In this document: one piece after another, positions 1-10,828 of the stretch
Numbering within the stretch: the first letter of the stretch is position 1
Layout: every line of letters starts with the position of its first letter
From: Xanthomonas dyei
GTDB lineage: Bacteria; Pseudomonadota; Gammaproteobacteria; Xanthomonadales; Xanthomonadaceae
Length of the DNA: 64,000 nucleotides
Assembly: GCF_002939865.1 (NCBI RefSeq)
Contig: NZ_MDEE01000014.1
Span: forward strand, 1 to 64,000
Reading direction: 5' to 3'
Translations under genes and position numbers: made by a program
The notes under the pieces: generated by a model
Database searches by the model: none
What the model was told of the DNA's origin: nothing
Seen by the model: only the letters and a program-made list of their open reading frames with translations

Positions 1-247
1 GAAATGGCGAAACTCCGAAGATCCAAACGCGATTCTCCGGAACGATGCGGACATTCCGCACTCTCAGGCATCGTTATTCAGACCTTCCCTAATGCTTGTA
101 CTCATGAATTGCGCACGCTAAGCACGGCGATCTACAAAGTTAATTAATTAACTTAAATTACCGGCAACCTGATTAAAAATAGCCAATCTAGCGTAGCGCG
201 TAGTCAATCAGTGACGGCGTTACGAACACCAGAAGACAGGAAGAAAT

Positions 248-2587
248 ATGCATCGTGTCGAAATAATCAGGAAGGGCTCTACAGAGTTGGCTGAGCCGAC
301 GAACCTTGCCATTGTGCCGACAGACTCCGCGACGGCAACAAACACTAGTGGCGACGGCCCTGCCACGCAGTCGCCGCAACTCCACGGACTTGCCTCCAGG
401 CCTCCCAAGCCCGTAAGGCAGCCCGTTGTGGGTTCGTCTGATGTGTTGCCGGGGCCATCACGCCCTGCATTATTACCCGCGGCTGCCATGCAGCTTCAGC
501 GCATTGACCCGGGCGAAATGCTGAGAAAAGCGCTTGGCAAGGCCAAGATCTTTAGGGAACCTCTGAATAACTCATGACCCAGCGAGAGAGATTTGCAATC
601 TGGCCTGATCACGACAATCGCCGTCGCTGAAAATCAAGCACTTGCGCGTGATTTAGTCTATTCAAGGCGTCGATCGGAAGCCTATGAAAGAGTTGTTCAG
701 AGCTTCCTTAGAGATGTGATCGGCAGTAATGAAGACCCACAGGGACAACGCGGAGCTGTGTCAAAAGTGGATCTGGAACAGAAGGTCAAGCTATCGCTGG
801 CCGCCATGAAGTCTGCCCGCGAAGGATTGCAGGCTGTCGCCGATTTGAAAGTGCAGGGGCGGTTGCAGTCTAAAGCTGCAGTGGAACACGAACGTGCATT
901 GTTGACGCTTCTCGGAACTTCCGCTGCAGTCGGTTATGCAGCACGTGACGAACTGCTGGAAGACAAGTGGATGAAGCAATTTGGCTTCATTCAGCCGATT
1001 GAGCCGGCGATCGGCGACATCACTGTGCAGGTGGAGCTGCACAACAGTGATGTTGAGCGTCAGAAAACCGAAGAGTGGCGGGGGTATTTGAGCGAAATCG
1101 AACAGTACCGGGGAGCAATGGATGAGTTGCTGAGACGCATGAAGGCGCCGGATACACACAAGAAAATACGCGAAAATGTCTCAGCCATGGTGCCGTTGAT
1201 TAGGACCAATCTGGGTTTTTGTCATGAAACGATGCAGTCAATCCGAAGTCTGCTCGTCGATATCCATCGGCTGCAGCTGGAGCGTCAGGTCGAGGCCAAT
1301 GGCATATCGGAAGTCATGGTTAGATTGCACGAATTGGACGAGGCCAAGAACTACCGCGGCGACAGCCTGTTAGCAGCGTTTACGGCGCTGAGCCAAGTCT
1401 TGATCGAATCGATATGCCCATCGGAAGCCGGCGTTGCGTTGACCCCGCAGGTGGTGGCACAGCACAAAGAAGTTCTTGAGGACTATGCAGAGCACTTTGG
1501 GCGCATCGGCCTGAAGCTATGCGTGGATGTCGCTGCTCTCATTGATAATGATTGCGACGATCATATCTGGCGATCAATGCTCGATTTGGCGCAAGCACTG
1601 ACCGAGTATCGGCAGTGTATTCTTGACCTGACCAGTTCCGTTGTCGCTGGAAAACGCGAGGTCGTCACGTCGCCATCTGCAACGATCGAGCAGCTGCCCG
1701 TGCCGAGGGCGTCGCCGAGGCCGTCCCGCAAGCATCGCAAGCCCGGTAATCGAGCGACCGAAGAGTCTAGCCTCGTCCCTGCATCCCCTGCCATCTTTAG
1801 CGATACACGGACGCTTGTACAAAAACAAGCGGACGCGCTATTGAAGAGCATTCCGCTGGAACGATCCATGGTGACCGAACTGGACGCGGACTTCGTGCTG
1901 ATTGCGAAAATGCTGGGAAAGGACACCAGCAGCGTCGAAAGTATGATGCATCGCTCCGGACAAGATGCGGCGATTGCTTTCACGTCCGTGCGCGCGTCGG
2001 TCCGGGACTGGTTCGCAAGGGATCGATTGCTGCAAACAAAGGCGAAACTGTCGCCAGAAGACGATCGGGTTGCCCAACTCACCGAGCGGTTGCAGCTGGT
2101 GAATATGATCGAGCAGCGTGTGCAGACCCGTGAAGCAGATGCACTGAAGAGCGACCCGCAGCCCCGTTCGTTGCATCTTTCGCGCTTGCTAAAGATGAGC
2201 GAGGTTACCTGCGTAACTTCACCAATTCGATTACCTTCCGACCACGACAATGGAGATCGCGGCACGCTGTTCGAGATACGTATCGACCACGCACCATTGT
2301 CCAATGGCAAGCTCCCTGCGCCATGGTTCGTACACCTGCACACTGCCGAGCCAGTGACGGCGGACGCGTTGCCTACCCTAGGCTACAAGGCTTTTAACGC
2401 CGTCCATCTGAAAACGGCAAGAGAGAAAAATCTAGGGAAGCGCTGGGAGATGCTCATGCGAGCGCTCGGCCATACCGATGCGAAGGTACACCGCTCCACG
2501 GTCGATTCGGCGCTGCTCGCCTCGTTGTTGCGCATACGAATTGGTGGTGAAGCTAGGCCCCCCGCCCTGATTAGTGTTCGGGTTTAG
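248..2587 (+). pseudogene. xopP: XopP/RipH-like type III effector gene, interrupted by an in-frame TGA and truncated by an IS
   Basis: One reading frame runs from ATG 248 to TAG 2585-2587, broken only by TGA at 575-577. The first part is 109 residues, rich in Ser, Thr and Pro with few acidic residues, as expected for a type III secretion signal. After the stop the same frame stays open for about 670 codons (a TTG at 593 could restart it, but without the signal). The body is mostly helical. Near its end it has a HLKTAREKNLGKRWEM segment; the HLK motif is what the related Ralstonia RipH (HLK) proteins are named for, and this is my main reason for the XopP call. The last nine or so residues and the stop codon lie in the left end of the IS at 2558. 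CGA to TGA is the simplest origin of the internal stop. The family assignment is from memory of motifs, not from a search. Confidence 0.6.
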
Positions 2588-3428
2588 AGTCCGGGGTTGA
2601 TGATATCGATGTTTGCTAAATGTTGGGTATACGCAGCTGGTGCCATGCCGCCGATGGCCTTCTTGGGCCGTTCCTCGTTGTATTCTCGTCGCCAGCGCTC
2701 GATCTCGGTGCGCGCATGCAGCAGGATTGGGAACCAGTGTTCGTTGAGGCATTCTTCCCGGAGCCAGCCGTTGAAGGATTCGACGTAGGCGTTCTGGTTC
2801 GGTTTGCCTGGTTGGATCGGTCGCAACTGCGCACCACGGGCATGCGCCCAGGCGTCCATGACCTGGCCGCAGAACTCCTCGCCGTTTTCGATGCGGATTA
2901 CCTGCGGCAAGCCGCGACTGATGGCCAGCCGATCCAGCACGCGCGTCACGCCATGGCCCGAGAGTGCACGCTCCACCTCGCGATGGGGACCGCTTCGTGT
3001 GTCGCGTTGTCAACGATCACCAGACGCTTGATCACCCGGGCTTCGGCAGTGCGGTCGAACACGCAGTCCATCGAATACACCTGGTTGGCCTGCGATGGCC
3101 GCAGCGGCGGTTGACGCTCGCTTATCGGGATCTTCTTGTGCTTGCGACGGCGGACTTGCAACTGCTTCTCGCGGTACAGCAGCTCCACCAGATTGTCGTT
3201 CACGATGCGGCATTCCTGTCGCAGTTTGAGATAGATCATTCCCATGCCATACCGGCGGTGACGATGCGCCAACGCAACAATGCGCTCGCGCAGTTCGCCA
3301 TTACGGTCTTCGCGAGGGCAATAGCACAGCGCACCGGCACTCATGCTGCTCGCTGCCAACACATGGCGCTCGCTGGCGCCACGCCCGATCCACTGGCTCA
3401 ACAGCACATGATGCACAGATGCGCTCAC
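2584..3428 (-). pseudogene. IS3-family transposase orfB (DDE integrase), frameshifted
   Basis: The N-terminal part (GTG at 3428 down to about 2975) carries HTH_21-like sequence and the start of the rve integrase core, with the first catalytic Asp in YSMDCVFD. The frame then shifts near 2975, equivalent to two extra bases, and continues as VERALSGHGVTRVLDRLA through YVESFNGWLREECLNEHWF and the family C-terminus, stopping at 2584. The second catalytic Asp, normally in a TDNG motif, is Glu here (IENGEEF). The catalytic Glu in YVESFNG is kept. With both a frameshift and an active-site change the protein should be dead. The GTG start overlaps the orfA stop as GTGA. Confidence 0.85.
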
Positions 3429-3688
3429 AACTTTTTTCGCAGAGCATCCTTGAGCAGATCGTTCTCGAGCAGCTGCTCGGCCAGCCCCTGCTTCAGCCGC
3501 GCATTCTCGGACTCAAGCTCCTTGAGCCGATTGGCATAGGGCACGCTCATCTCGCCGAACTCGCTGCACCACAGCTAACAGGTTGCCTCGCTGAAAACAC
3601 GGCGACGGCACAGATCCTTGATGGCGACACCGGCTTCTGCTTCGCGCAGGAAGCCGATGGTCTACTCTTCGGTAAAACGCTTGTTTAC
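3425..3688 (-). pseudogene. IS3-family orfA with two nonsense codons
   Basis: The frame reads KRFTEE-stop-TIGFLREAEAGVAIKDLCRRR, then FSEATC-stop-LWCSEFGEMSVPYANRLKELE and a leucine-zipper-like tail ending LKDALRKKL. This is the helix-turn-helix protein of IS3-family elements. TAG codons lie at 3662-3664 (replacing an expected Gln) and 3575-3577. The expected ATG is also gone: the codon there is GTA. The gene is therefore broken in at least three places. Confidence 0.8.
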
Positions 3689-3892
3689 TCCCAATTTCCT
3701 TGGTGTAGGGAATTGGACTCCAAACTTGGGCGCCACTCAAAATCGGAGGGGGCTTCGCCTGTTCCGCAGTGACGTGTGTCTGCCAATTTACGGAGGTGTC
3801 ATGCAGTCGCGCTGCCTGAGCGCTAGTTTTCACGACTCCATCGACTCTCACACAGTGAAGCGCGCGTGCAACGAGATGCATGCACGATATGT

Positions 3893-5125
3893 TCAACGCT
3901 GCTTGTCCAGCAATTGAGTGCGCACGGCCTTCATGCAGGGCGTCTTGCTGGCGGCGTGTACAAGCAGGGAGTCATCGGGTGTCACGGCGATGAGCTTCAC
4001 CTGGGTGCTGCCATTACGCCTGAAGTCTGCAACGGCCTGCTGTGCAACGCTGAAGGGCACTACATTGTCTGCCTGTACTCCGCATAGCAGTGTGGGCGTG
4101 TGCGGGGCCCAATTGACTAGATCGTTGCGCACCAAGTCTTTGATGAATGCATTTTTGGTATTGCTGAAGACGTCGCGCGCAAATTCCGGCTGAAACACGT
4201 CCTTGACTTCGGTCAGTTGTTCGAGGCCAAGCGTGATCGCGTCGAATTTGCCGGGGAACAGACTCTCGACCTTGTTCGCCAGTGGCTGCTGAAACACCTG
4301 CACGGGTGCCGTGTAGAGATTGGAGTAGGTGTGCTGCATGCCGATCAAGGTAAAGGTGTCGAGTACGAGCGTGAGTATGTTGAGTCCCTCGGCCTTGGGG
4401 CCGCCCCAGTTTTTCAGCACGGTCTTGGACAGGGAGTAGGGCCCGGAGATAGGACCACTTGCGACCAAATTGAATTCGCTGGACAGGTGCTGCTCGATCT
4501 CGCGTTGTGCAGCCATCACGGCGTGGGCACCACTGGAAAAACCGGAGAGCATGACCTTGCCCGAGAGCGGCGCATGCTGCTGTGCAAGCAAGACGCGCGC
4601 GGCGCGTAGCGCATCCACGATAGCGCTGGCTTCAGGTGCGGCTTGAAGATGGGGTGCAAAGGGATAGCTGGACTTGCCAATGCCCAAGTAGTCGGTAGCC
4701 ACCACAGCATAGCCTTGTGCCGCAAACTGGCTGATGACCTCATGGTTGCCGCGCGATGCGCGGAATCCTTCTGCCTGCGAACTGTTCCTCTTAAGCTGTG
4801 CGCCTTGTCCCCATCCCAGCAGGGGATACGAGGTCGCGCAGTTGATGCCGGAGGGAATCAGCACAGCGGCAGAAGCGGTTGTGGGTTCGTCATGCACGCC
4901 GATGGTCGCATAGACGATTTCCGCGACGCTGACGTCGCAGCGTGGTGGTGGTGCGTCGCCTTGTGTACCCAATTGTTTGGCGATTTGAGCACTAGTAAAG
5001 GTAGTCAGTACACGACTGCTGATGACGTCGCCGCGCTGAGTTGCTGCAGTTGCCGTATAGGGTAGCGCTGTAAGTGTCATTAGCGCCAACCGGCTCAAAA
5101 CATGGTTAAAAGCTTGCATTTTCAT
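3893..5125 (-). CDS. lipA: Secreted alpha/beta-hydrolase, LipA/LesA-type esterase
   Basis: 410 residues with a Sec signal peptide (MKMQAFNHVLSRLALMTLTA, cleavage probably in the TATAA region near residue 28). The nucleophile elbow GFSSG has Ser197; Asp353 in QADN and His390 in LLVHAA are good candidates for the rest of the triad. The enzymes of this group in Xanthomonas oryzae and X. citri are type II-secreted lipases/esterases that act on plant cell wall esters and serve as virulence factors. That role is inferred here by family. The gene looks intact although it sits between a dead IS and phage scraps. No other gene is co-directional, so it is probably transcribed alone. A paralogue within the LipA group cannot be excluded. 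Confidence 0.8.
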   Translation of the reverse strand: MKMQAFNHVLSRLALMTLTALPYTATAATQRGDVISSRVLTTFTSAQIAKQLGTQGDAPPPRCDVSVAEIVYATIGVHDEPTTASAAVLIPSGINCATSYPLLGWGQGAQLKRNSSQAEGFRASRGNHEVISQFAAQGYAVVATDYLGIGKSSYPFAPHLQAAPEASAIVDALRAARVLLAQQHAPLSGKVMLSGFSSGAHAVMAAQREIEQHLSSEFNLVASGPISGPYSLSKTVLKNWGGPKAEGLNILTLVLDTFTLIGMQHTYSNLYTAPVQVFQQPLANKVESLFPGKFDAITLGLEQLTEVKDVFQPEFARDVFSNTKNAFIKDLVRNDLVNWAPHTPTLLCGVQADNVVPFSVAQQAVADFRRNGSTQVKLIAVTPDDSLLVHAASKTPCMKAVRTQLLDKQR

Positions 5126-5202
5126 AGGTCAATTTTCTCATTAAGAAAAAGATGCTCTGCGCACCTTTTAGAATTGCGGCTTTAACCGGCGGTAGTGCGG
5201 CG

Positions 5203-5373
5203 ATCAAGCCCGCAAGACTGCGGACGCATCTGGTCGCGGCCTTGCCAGAGATGGACCGCGAGGCAGACCGGCTGCTGGTGTTTATAGATGCAGGCAGTCT
5301 GACCAGCACGTTTCAAAAGGGGCTATCTTTCGAGTAGCAGTACACGCTCAACCTGAGCGTGACCGACTATGCA
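5203..5373 (+). pseudogene. Remnant of a P2-like phage tail completion gene R
   Basis: Translation gives KPARLRTHLVAALPEMDREA, then DRLLVFIDAGSLTSTFQKGL, then SFE-stop-QYTLNLSVTDYA. This follows the opening of phage P2 gpR as I know it (KPDSLRRAL..., LRIFVDNGSIAST..., SLSFEKRYTLNVIVTDF). A TAG at 5335-5337 interrupts it. The match stops near 5373, so only about 55 of roughly 155 codons remain. The gpS remnant follows downstream on the same strand, which is the R-then-S order of P2. Confidence 0.7.
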
Positions 5374-5448
5374 AGCCCTCGTGGATACGGATATCGAAAG
5401 CGCGACGACTAGAACAAAAATGACAATCGATCTTGCCATTTTGCTCAT
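5323..5448 (-). other. 41-codon open frame with a signal-peptide-like start
   Basis: The ATG at 5446-5448 opens MSKMARSIVIFVLVVALSIS, then VSTRA, a good hydrophobic export signal, and stops at 5323-5325. The last 15 or so codons are antisense to the phage R remnant, so only about 75 bases (5374-5448) look like original gene sequence. It may be the 5' stub of a secreted protein gene cut off by recombination with prophage DNA. There is no convincing ribosome binding site, and it may not be expressed. Confidence 0.25.
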
Positions 5449-5693
5449 GCGGATTCATTGATTTTAAGTCAGTTATTGCCGTACATATATATTAATAAAA
5501 ATCCAAGCCTCGGCGAATAATATGTTCGCTCCTATCTACATACATTCGCACGCTAAATATTTACCTAAACTTTCTTGAATCAGTTGAATTCATATATTCA
5601 ATCATTTTAATATTTTATTTGATTCCTCACATCAAAGATTAAAGCGTCTTTGAGGAGTGGATTCCTCCCACTGCTGTCACGATTACGAACGAA
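5449..5693. other. AT-rich non-coding block inside the phage remnants
   Basis: This stretch is far richer in A and T than anything else in the window, with runs such as TACATATATATTAATAAAAA and TTTTAATATTTTATTTGA. I see no gene in it. It separates the R and S phage remnants, which are adjacent in P2, so it marks an insertion or replacement in the decayed prophage. It could be a promoter region belonging to the 41-codon frame on its left. Confidence 0.5.
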
Positions 5694-5948
5694 CGAGGCA
5701 AGCTGGCAAGTGATGTCGGCATTGCGCCGCGACGCTCGCAGAGCGCATTAAATAAGCAACAGGCGCCCCATGGCTCACCCTACGCAACGCGCAAACAGCT
5801 GCTGCGGAAGAAGCCCGGACGCGTCAAGCGCACGAAGATGTTTGCCAAGCCCCGGCACGCCAAGTTGTTCAAGGTCGGCGCAAGCGCCGATACTGTAAGC
5901 GTGGGATTTGTGGGCCGAGTGTCGCGCATTGCGCGCATGCATCCTTGA
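5694..5948 (+). pseudogene. Remnant of a P2-like phage tail completion/virion morphogenesis gene S
   Basis: The open stretch reads RGKLASDVGIAPRRSQ, then HGSPYATRKQLLRKKPGRVK, then KMFAKPRHAKLFKV and VGFVGRVSRIARMHP, ending at TGA 5946-5948. P2 gpS has the same order of motifs: an RRSQ helix, DGSxYAPRK, KMFxKLRTAKYLK, and FxGRVSRIARVHxFG. The gene is cut after the ARVH motif, at about 85 of 150 residues. There is no start codon in a sensible place. The leftward 111-codon frame over the same DNA is a shadow. Confidence 0.75.
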
Positions 5949-6252
5949 ATCGGCATCCACCGCGCGACGCAAGCGCTGCGCTTCGTGAGGAGTCAAACGG
6001 CCATCTCGCACAGGGTCAGGTGGCCGGCACCGAATGCCCAGCACCGTGCTGTGAACGAGCCTTAGGCCCCATTCCTTCAATGCCACCGTACATGTGACCG
6101 AGCAACGCAAGTTCTGGGCGCATGACCGCTTTCCAAGAGGCTGCGGGCTTTTTTACAGGTGCCGCCATAGGTCTCTAGTTTCCGGACTGTGCCGAAAATT
6201 TACCTTTACCTCTCGCGCGAGACGCGACGCGTCAGCAAATCATTGATTTAAT
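5949..6252. other. Intergenic region between the phage remnant and the tRNA
   Basis: The first 120 bases may hold further eroded gpS sequence (one frame has VRWPAP where gpS has VRYPAR), but the frame is lost. The rest shows no gene, clear promoter or attachment-site repeat that I can recognise. Confidence 0.35.
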
Positions 6253-6328
6253 TGGTGGGCCCACCAGGATTCGAACCTGGAACCAAAGGATTATGAGTCC
6301 TCTGCTCTAACCGTTGAGCTATAGGCCC
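6253..6328 (-). tRNA. tRNA with CAU anticodon, probably tRNA-Ile2
   Basis: A 76-base cloverleaf on the minus strand with encoded CCA. The acceptor GGGCCTA pairs with TGGGCCC, the anticodon loop is CTCATAA, and the T arm has GGTTCGAATCC. The CAU anticodon fits Met or lysidine-modified Ile2. C4-G69 and C5-G68 in the acceptor stem, and the GGACTCATAATCC anticodon arm, match TilS recognition features of tRNA-Ile2 and differ from elongator tRNA-Met. It forms the right border of the accessory segment. Confidence 0.9.
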
Positions 6329-6846
6329 TGCTGCACAGCGCTCGCTGGTGCCGCATGCAATGCGTCGGGCCCGCAGGAGTCGGGCAAGTTTACCTGTCTG
6401 TCCGCGGGCTTGTCTGCTGCGGACCCGTCTTCTCTGCGGGCCGGTGTCCGTACCCGCTCTTCTCTACGGGCTCTTCTCTGCGGGTCAGTGTCTGCGCCCG
6501 CTCGCTGCGGTTCTGCCGCTGCTGTCGCTGTTGGCTGCTTACTAGCTCGCCGCACGCGCAGCGCGCATCCACTGCGCGTATTGCGCGCGATGTTCTGCCA
6601 GACAAGATGTCCCGCTCGTGCTCAGGTCAGTGCGAGCGATGCCGCCACATATCCCATGTACACGCACATCTGAAAGGCTCGGCTACATACACAGGCGCCG
6701 CGTCTCACAACGGCAATTCCTGGCTAACAGCATGCTGTCGATCAGAGTACCCAATACCCGTCCGGCATCAACAGCTACGTGAGCCTCTGTCTACAACGAG
6801 ATGCACGCGCCTGGACAACACACACGCACCCGTGCACCCACAACCA
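6329..6846. other. Intergenic region with short degenerate direct repeats
   Basis: No gene is supported. Two 32-base units at 6428-6459 and 6472-6503 are near copies (TCTTCTCTGCGGG, then GTGTC and CCCGCTC), with a shorter partial copy between them. The open frames here have shifting, low-complexity translations and no ribosome binding sites. Confidence 0.4.
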
Positions 6847-7095
6847 TCAAGCATCCGCTGTCTGGCGCTGCTTATCGATCAGCTGACGACCTGCACTGAA
6901 TCCCTGCGCGATGGCGTCCTGGTAGGTGTCCCAGGTCTCTGTTTGGTCGTTGATGCGTGGAAGGCGCTTGCTGCCGCCCTCGGCATAGACATCGACCCAC
7001 AATGTCCATCTGGCGGTCGGCGAAGCCTGTTCGACGCGCACGCGGATCTCATGATCGCGGTACGTGGTGGTTTCGAAGCGGCTTTGTCTGCTCAT
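6847..7095 (-). CDS. Small conserved-type hypothetical protein
   Basis: 82 residues from ATG 7095 (MSRQSRFETTTYRDHEIRVR), with CAGGAA a few bases upstream as a possible ribosome binding site. The protein is polar, with no signal or membrane segment. It looks like a small beta-rich domain (EIRVRVEQ, RWTLWVDVYAEGG) followed by a helix. A longer start at 7170 is possible but adds low-quality sequence. I do not recognise a function. It lies downstream of rpoD on the same strand, beyond the rpoD terminator. Confidence 0.6.
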   Translation of the reverse strand: MSRQSRFETTTYRDHEIRVRVEQASPTARWTLWVDVYAEGGSKRLPRINDQTETWDTYQDAIAQGFSAGRQLIDKQRQTADA

Positions 7096-7282
7096 TGGAC
7101 GGTCTCGGGTTCCTGTCGCGCTCGAAGGTAAAACGCCGGCTGCAATCTCGCGTGAGATTGAAGGAAACATCTACTTAATAGTGCGTTGCGGTGCGGCTTC
7201 GTCGCAAAGGCGTGAAGCCAGGCGCCTCCAAATCTACGCTCCTGCTGCCCGCAAAGCATCGCCGGGCGGGTGCCTGAAACGC

Positions 7283-7308
7283 AACAGCCCCGCATCTGCG
7301 GGGCTGTT
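7283..7308 (-). terminator. Terminator after rpoD
   Basis: A perfect 12-bp stem (AACAGCCCCGCA with TGCGGGGCTGTT) and a 2-base spacer lie 30 bases after the rpoD stop, followed on the minus strand by GCGTTTC. Confidence 0.75.
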
Positions 7309-7338
7309 GTGTGACCACTTTGCAGCGGCGACGTGAGG

Positions 7339-9210
<1,872 letters not shown>

Positions 9211-9321
9211 CATGAGTGCTCGCGCCACCGGCTTTGAGATTGGAAAGAGAACCTAGCATTATACCAGCGTGAAGCCCGGTCTGCCGGAATCAAGACGGGA
9301 CCGCTGGTAGAACTGCGCTGG

Positions 9322-9762
9322 CTAGGGTCTGAGAAGGAAGGTCACCGGGCCGTCATTGACCAGGTCGACAACCATATGGGCACCGAATTGCCCGGTTTCC
9401 ACCCCGGCGTGGTGGTTTTCGCGGCAGATCGCCACTAATTGATTGAACGCCCGTTCAGCCTCCTGAGGCGGCGCGGCGGTACTGAAGCCAGGACGGTTGC
9501 CTGAGCTAGTGTCAGCGGCCAGGGTGAACTGGCTGACCAGCAGCAGACCGCCGGCGGTATCGGTGAGTGAGCGATTCATCTTGCCGGCGGCGTCGCCGAA
9601 CACCCGGTAGCTGAGCAGGCGCTCGGCCAGGCGCCGGATCTGCGCATCGCTATCGCCCGGCTCCACGCCAATCAGCGCCAGCAACCCGGAACCGATGTGC
9701 CCGACGACCCGGCCGTCGACACTGACCGAGGCCCGGGTAACGCGTTGGATCAGTGCAAGCAT
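9322..9762 (-). CDS. dtd: D-aminoacyl-tRNA deacylase
   Basis: 146 residues from ATG 9762 ([20 protein letters not shown]), the usual Dtd length. Dtd hydrolyses D-amino acids wrongly attached to tRNA. The two family motifs are present: [18 protein letters not shown], containing the SQxT active-site element, and the cross-subunit GPVTFLL near the C-terminus. The longer frame from 9822 adds 20 residues not typical of the family. The gene lies upstream of rpoD on the same strand, with a gap of about 110 bases, and its 5' end faces the acyltransferase gene. Confidence 0.95.
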   Translation of the reverse strand: MLALIQRVTRASVSVDGRVVGHIGSGLLALIGVEPGDSDAQIRRLAERLLSYRVFGDAAGKMNRSLTDTAGGLLLVSQFTLAADTSSGNRPGFSTAAPPQEAERAFNQLVAICRENHHAGVETGQFGAHMVVDLVNDGPVTFLLRP

Positions 9763-9862
9763 CGGCCTTCTCGGGCAGCAAACTGTGCCGCGCAGCATGC
9801 CCAGCACGACCGGCACTGTCACGCGCGGGCCTTCGCCGGCTGCGCTGTTTAGAATTGTATGG

Positions 9863-10777
9863 ATGAAACCCGATGTCCGCGCCAGACTGCTCTATACCGC
9901 CGCCGCCGCCGTGGGCCGCCTGCCGTGGCCGTTGCTCAAACGCATGGCCGACGCGCTGGCCTGGAGCTGGCGCAAGCTCAACGCGCGCGAAGCCCGCGTG
10001 GCACGCCGCAACCTGGAACTGGCCTACCCGGAATTACCCGCCGCCCAGCGCGCGCAGCTGCATGCGCAAATCCTGCAATCGACCGCGCGCCAGACGCTGG
10101 AAGTGCTGCGCACCTGGACCCGCCCGCCAGCCGACAACCTGGCGCGCCTGCATCGCAATGGGCAAGAGCTCTACGACGCGGCGCTGGCGTCCGGGCGTGG
10201 TGTGATCGTGGCGGCGCCGCACTTCGGCAACTGGGAGCTGCTCAACCAGTGGCTGTCCGAGCGCGGGCCGATCGCCATCGTGTACCGGCCGCCCGAGTCG
10301 GAGGCAGTGGATGGGTTTCTGCAGCTGGCACGCGGCGGCGACAACGTGCGCCAGGTGCGTGCCGAAGGCCCGGCGGTGCGGCAGTTGTTCAAAGTCCTCA
10401 AGGACGGCGGCGCGGTTGGCATCCTGCCCGACCAGCAGCCGAAGATGGGCGATGGCGTGTTCGCGCCGTTCTTCGGCATTCCGGCCTTGACCATGACCCT
10501 GGTCAACCGGCTGGCCGAGCGCACCGGCGCCACGGTGCTGTACGGCTGGTGCGAGCGCGCTGGCGGGGACCTGCAGTTTGCCCTGCACGTGCAACCGGCC
10601 GACCCGGCAGTGGCCGACCCCGACCCGGTCCGTGCCGCCAGCGCGCTCAATGCCGGCATCGAACAGATCGCCCGGCGCGACCCGGCGCAATATCAGTGGA
10701 CCTACAAGCGCTACACGCTGCGCCCGCCCGGCAGCGGCGAGGCCAACCCGTATGCGACCGAACGGCATCCGCATTGA
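9863..10777 (+). CDS. lpxL: Lipid A biosynthesis acyltransferase (LpxL/HtrB family)
   Basis: 304 residues from ATG 9863. Enzymes of this family transfer a secondary acyl chain to Kdo-lipid A at the inner membrane. The HX4E catalytic motif is His120-Phe-Gly-Asn-Trp-Glu125 in [11 protein letters not shown]. The downstream conserved block has [17 protein letters not shown] and [16 protein letters not shown], as in the LPLAT family. A hydrophobic N-terminal helix could anchor it. An LpxL/LpxM distinction cannot be made from motifs alone. The gene is divergent from dtd and appears monocistronic. Confidence 0.9.
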   Translation: MKPDVRARLLYTAAAAVGRLPWPLLKRMADALAWSWRKLNAREARVARRNLELAYPELPAAQRAQLHAQILQSTARQTLEVLRTWTRPPADNLARLHRNGQELYDAALASGRGVIVAAPHFGNWELLNQWLSERGPIAIVYRPPESEAVDGFLQLARGGDNVRQVRAEGPAVRQLFKVLKDGGAVGILPDQQPKMGDGVFAPFFGIPALTMTLVNRLAERTGATVLYGWCERAGGDLQFALHVQPADPAVADPDPVRAASALNAGIEQIARRDPAQYQWTYKRYTLRPPGSGEANPYATERHPH

Positions 10778-10828
10778 TCGCCGCGCCGCGCCCGCCTGAT
10801 CGAGCGCGGCAGCCTGGGTTGAGCGCAT

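Larger units (their letters stand above)
2558..3752 (-). mobile_element. Degenerate IS3-family insertion sequence
   Basis: About 1.2 kb, the usual size for this family, with orfA and orfB reading leftward. The ends at 2558-2592 and 3715-3752 read inward as imperfect inverted repeats: both start with a run of C, both have GATT then a GTG a few bases on, and both finish with GTTTnGAGTCC. No clear target duplication is visible. Both reading frames are damaged (see the orfA and orfB entries), so the copy cannot make its own transposase. The left end supplies the last codons and stop of the effector gene beside it. Confidence 0.8.

Noticed and set aside
55..81. Possible PIP box (TTCCG-N15-TTATT) before the effector gene
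   Set aside because: It departs from the TTCGB-N15-TTCGB consensus in both halves, so HrpX control cannot be claimed.
5775..6110. 111-codon minus-strand frame near the phage remnant
   Set aside because: It is antisense to the better-supported gpS remnant and has no start signal.
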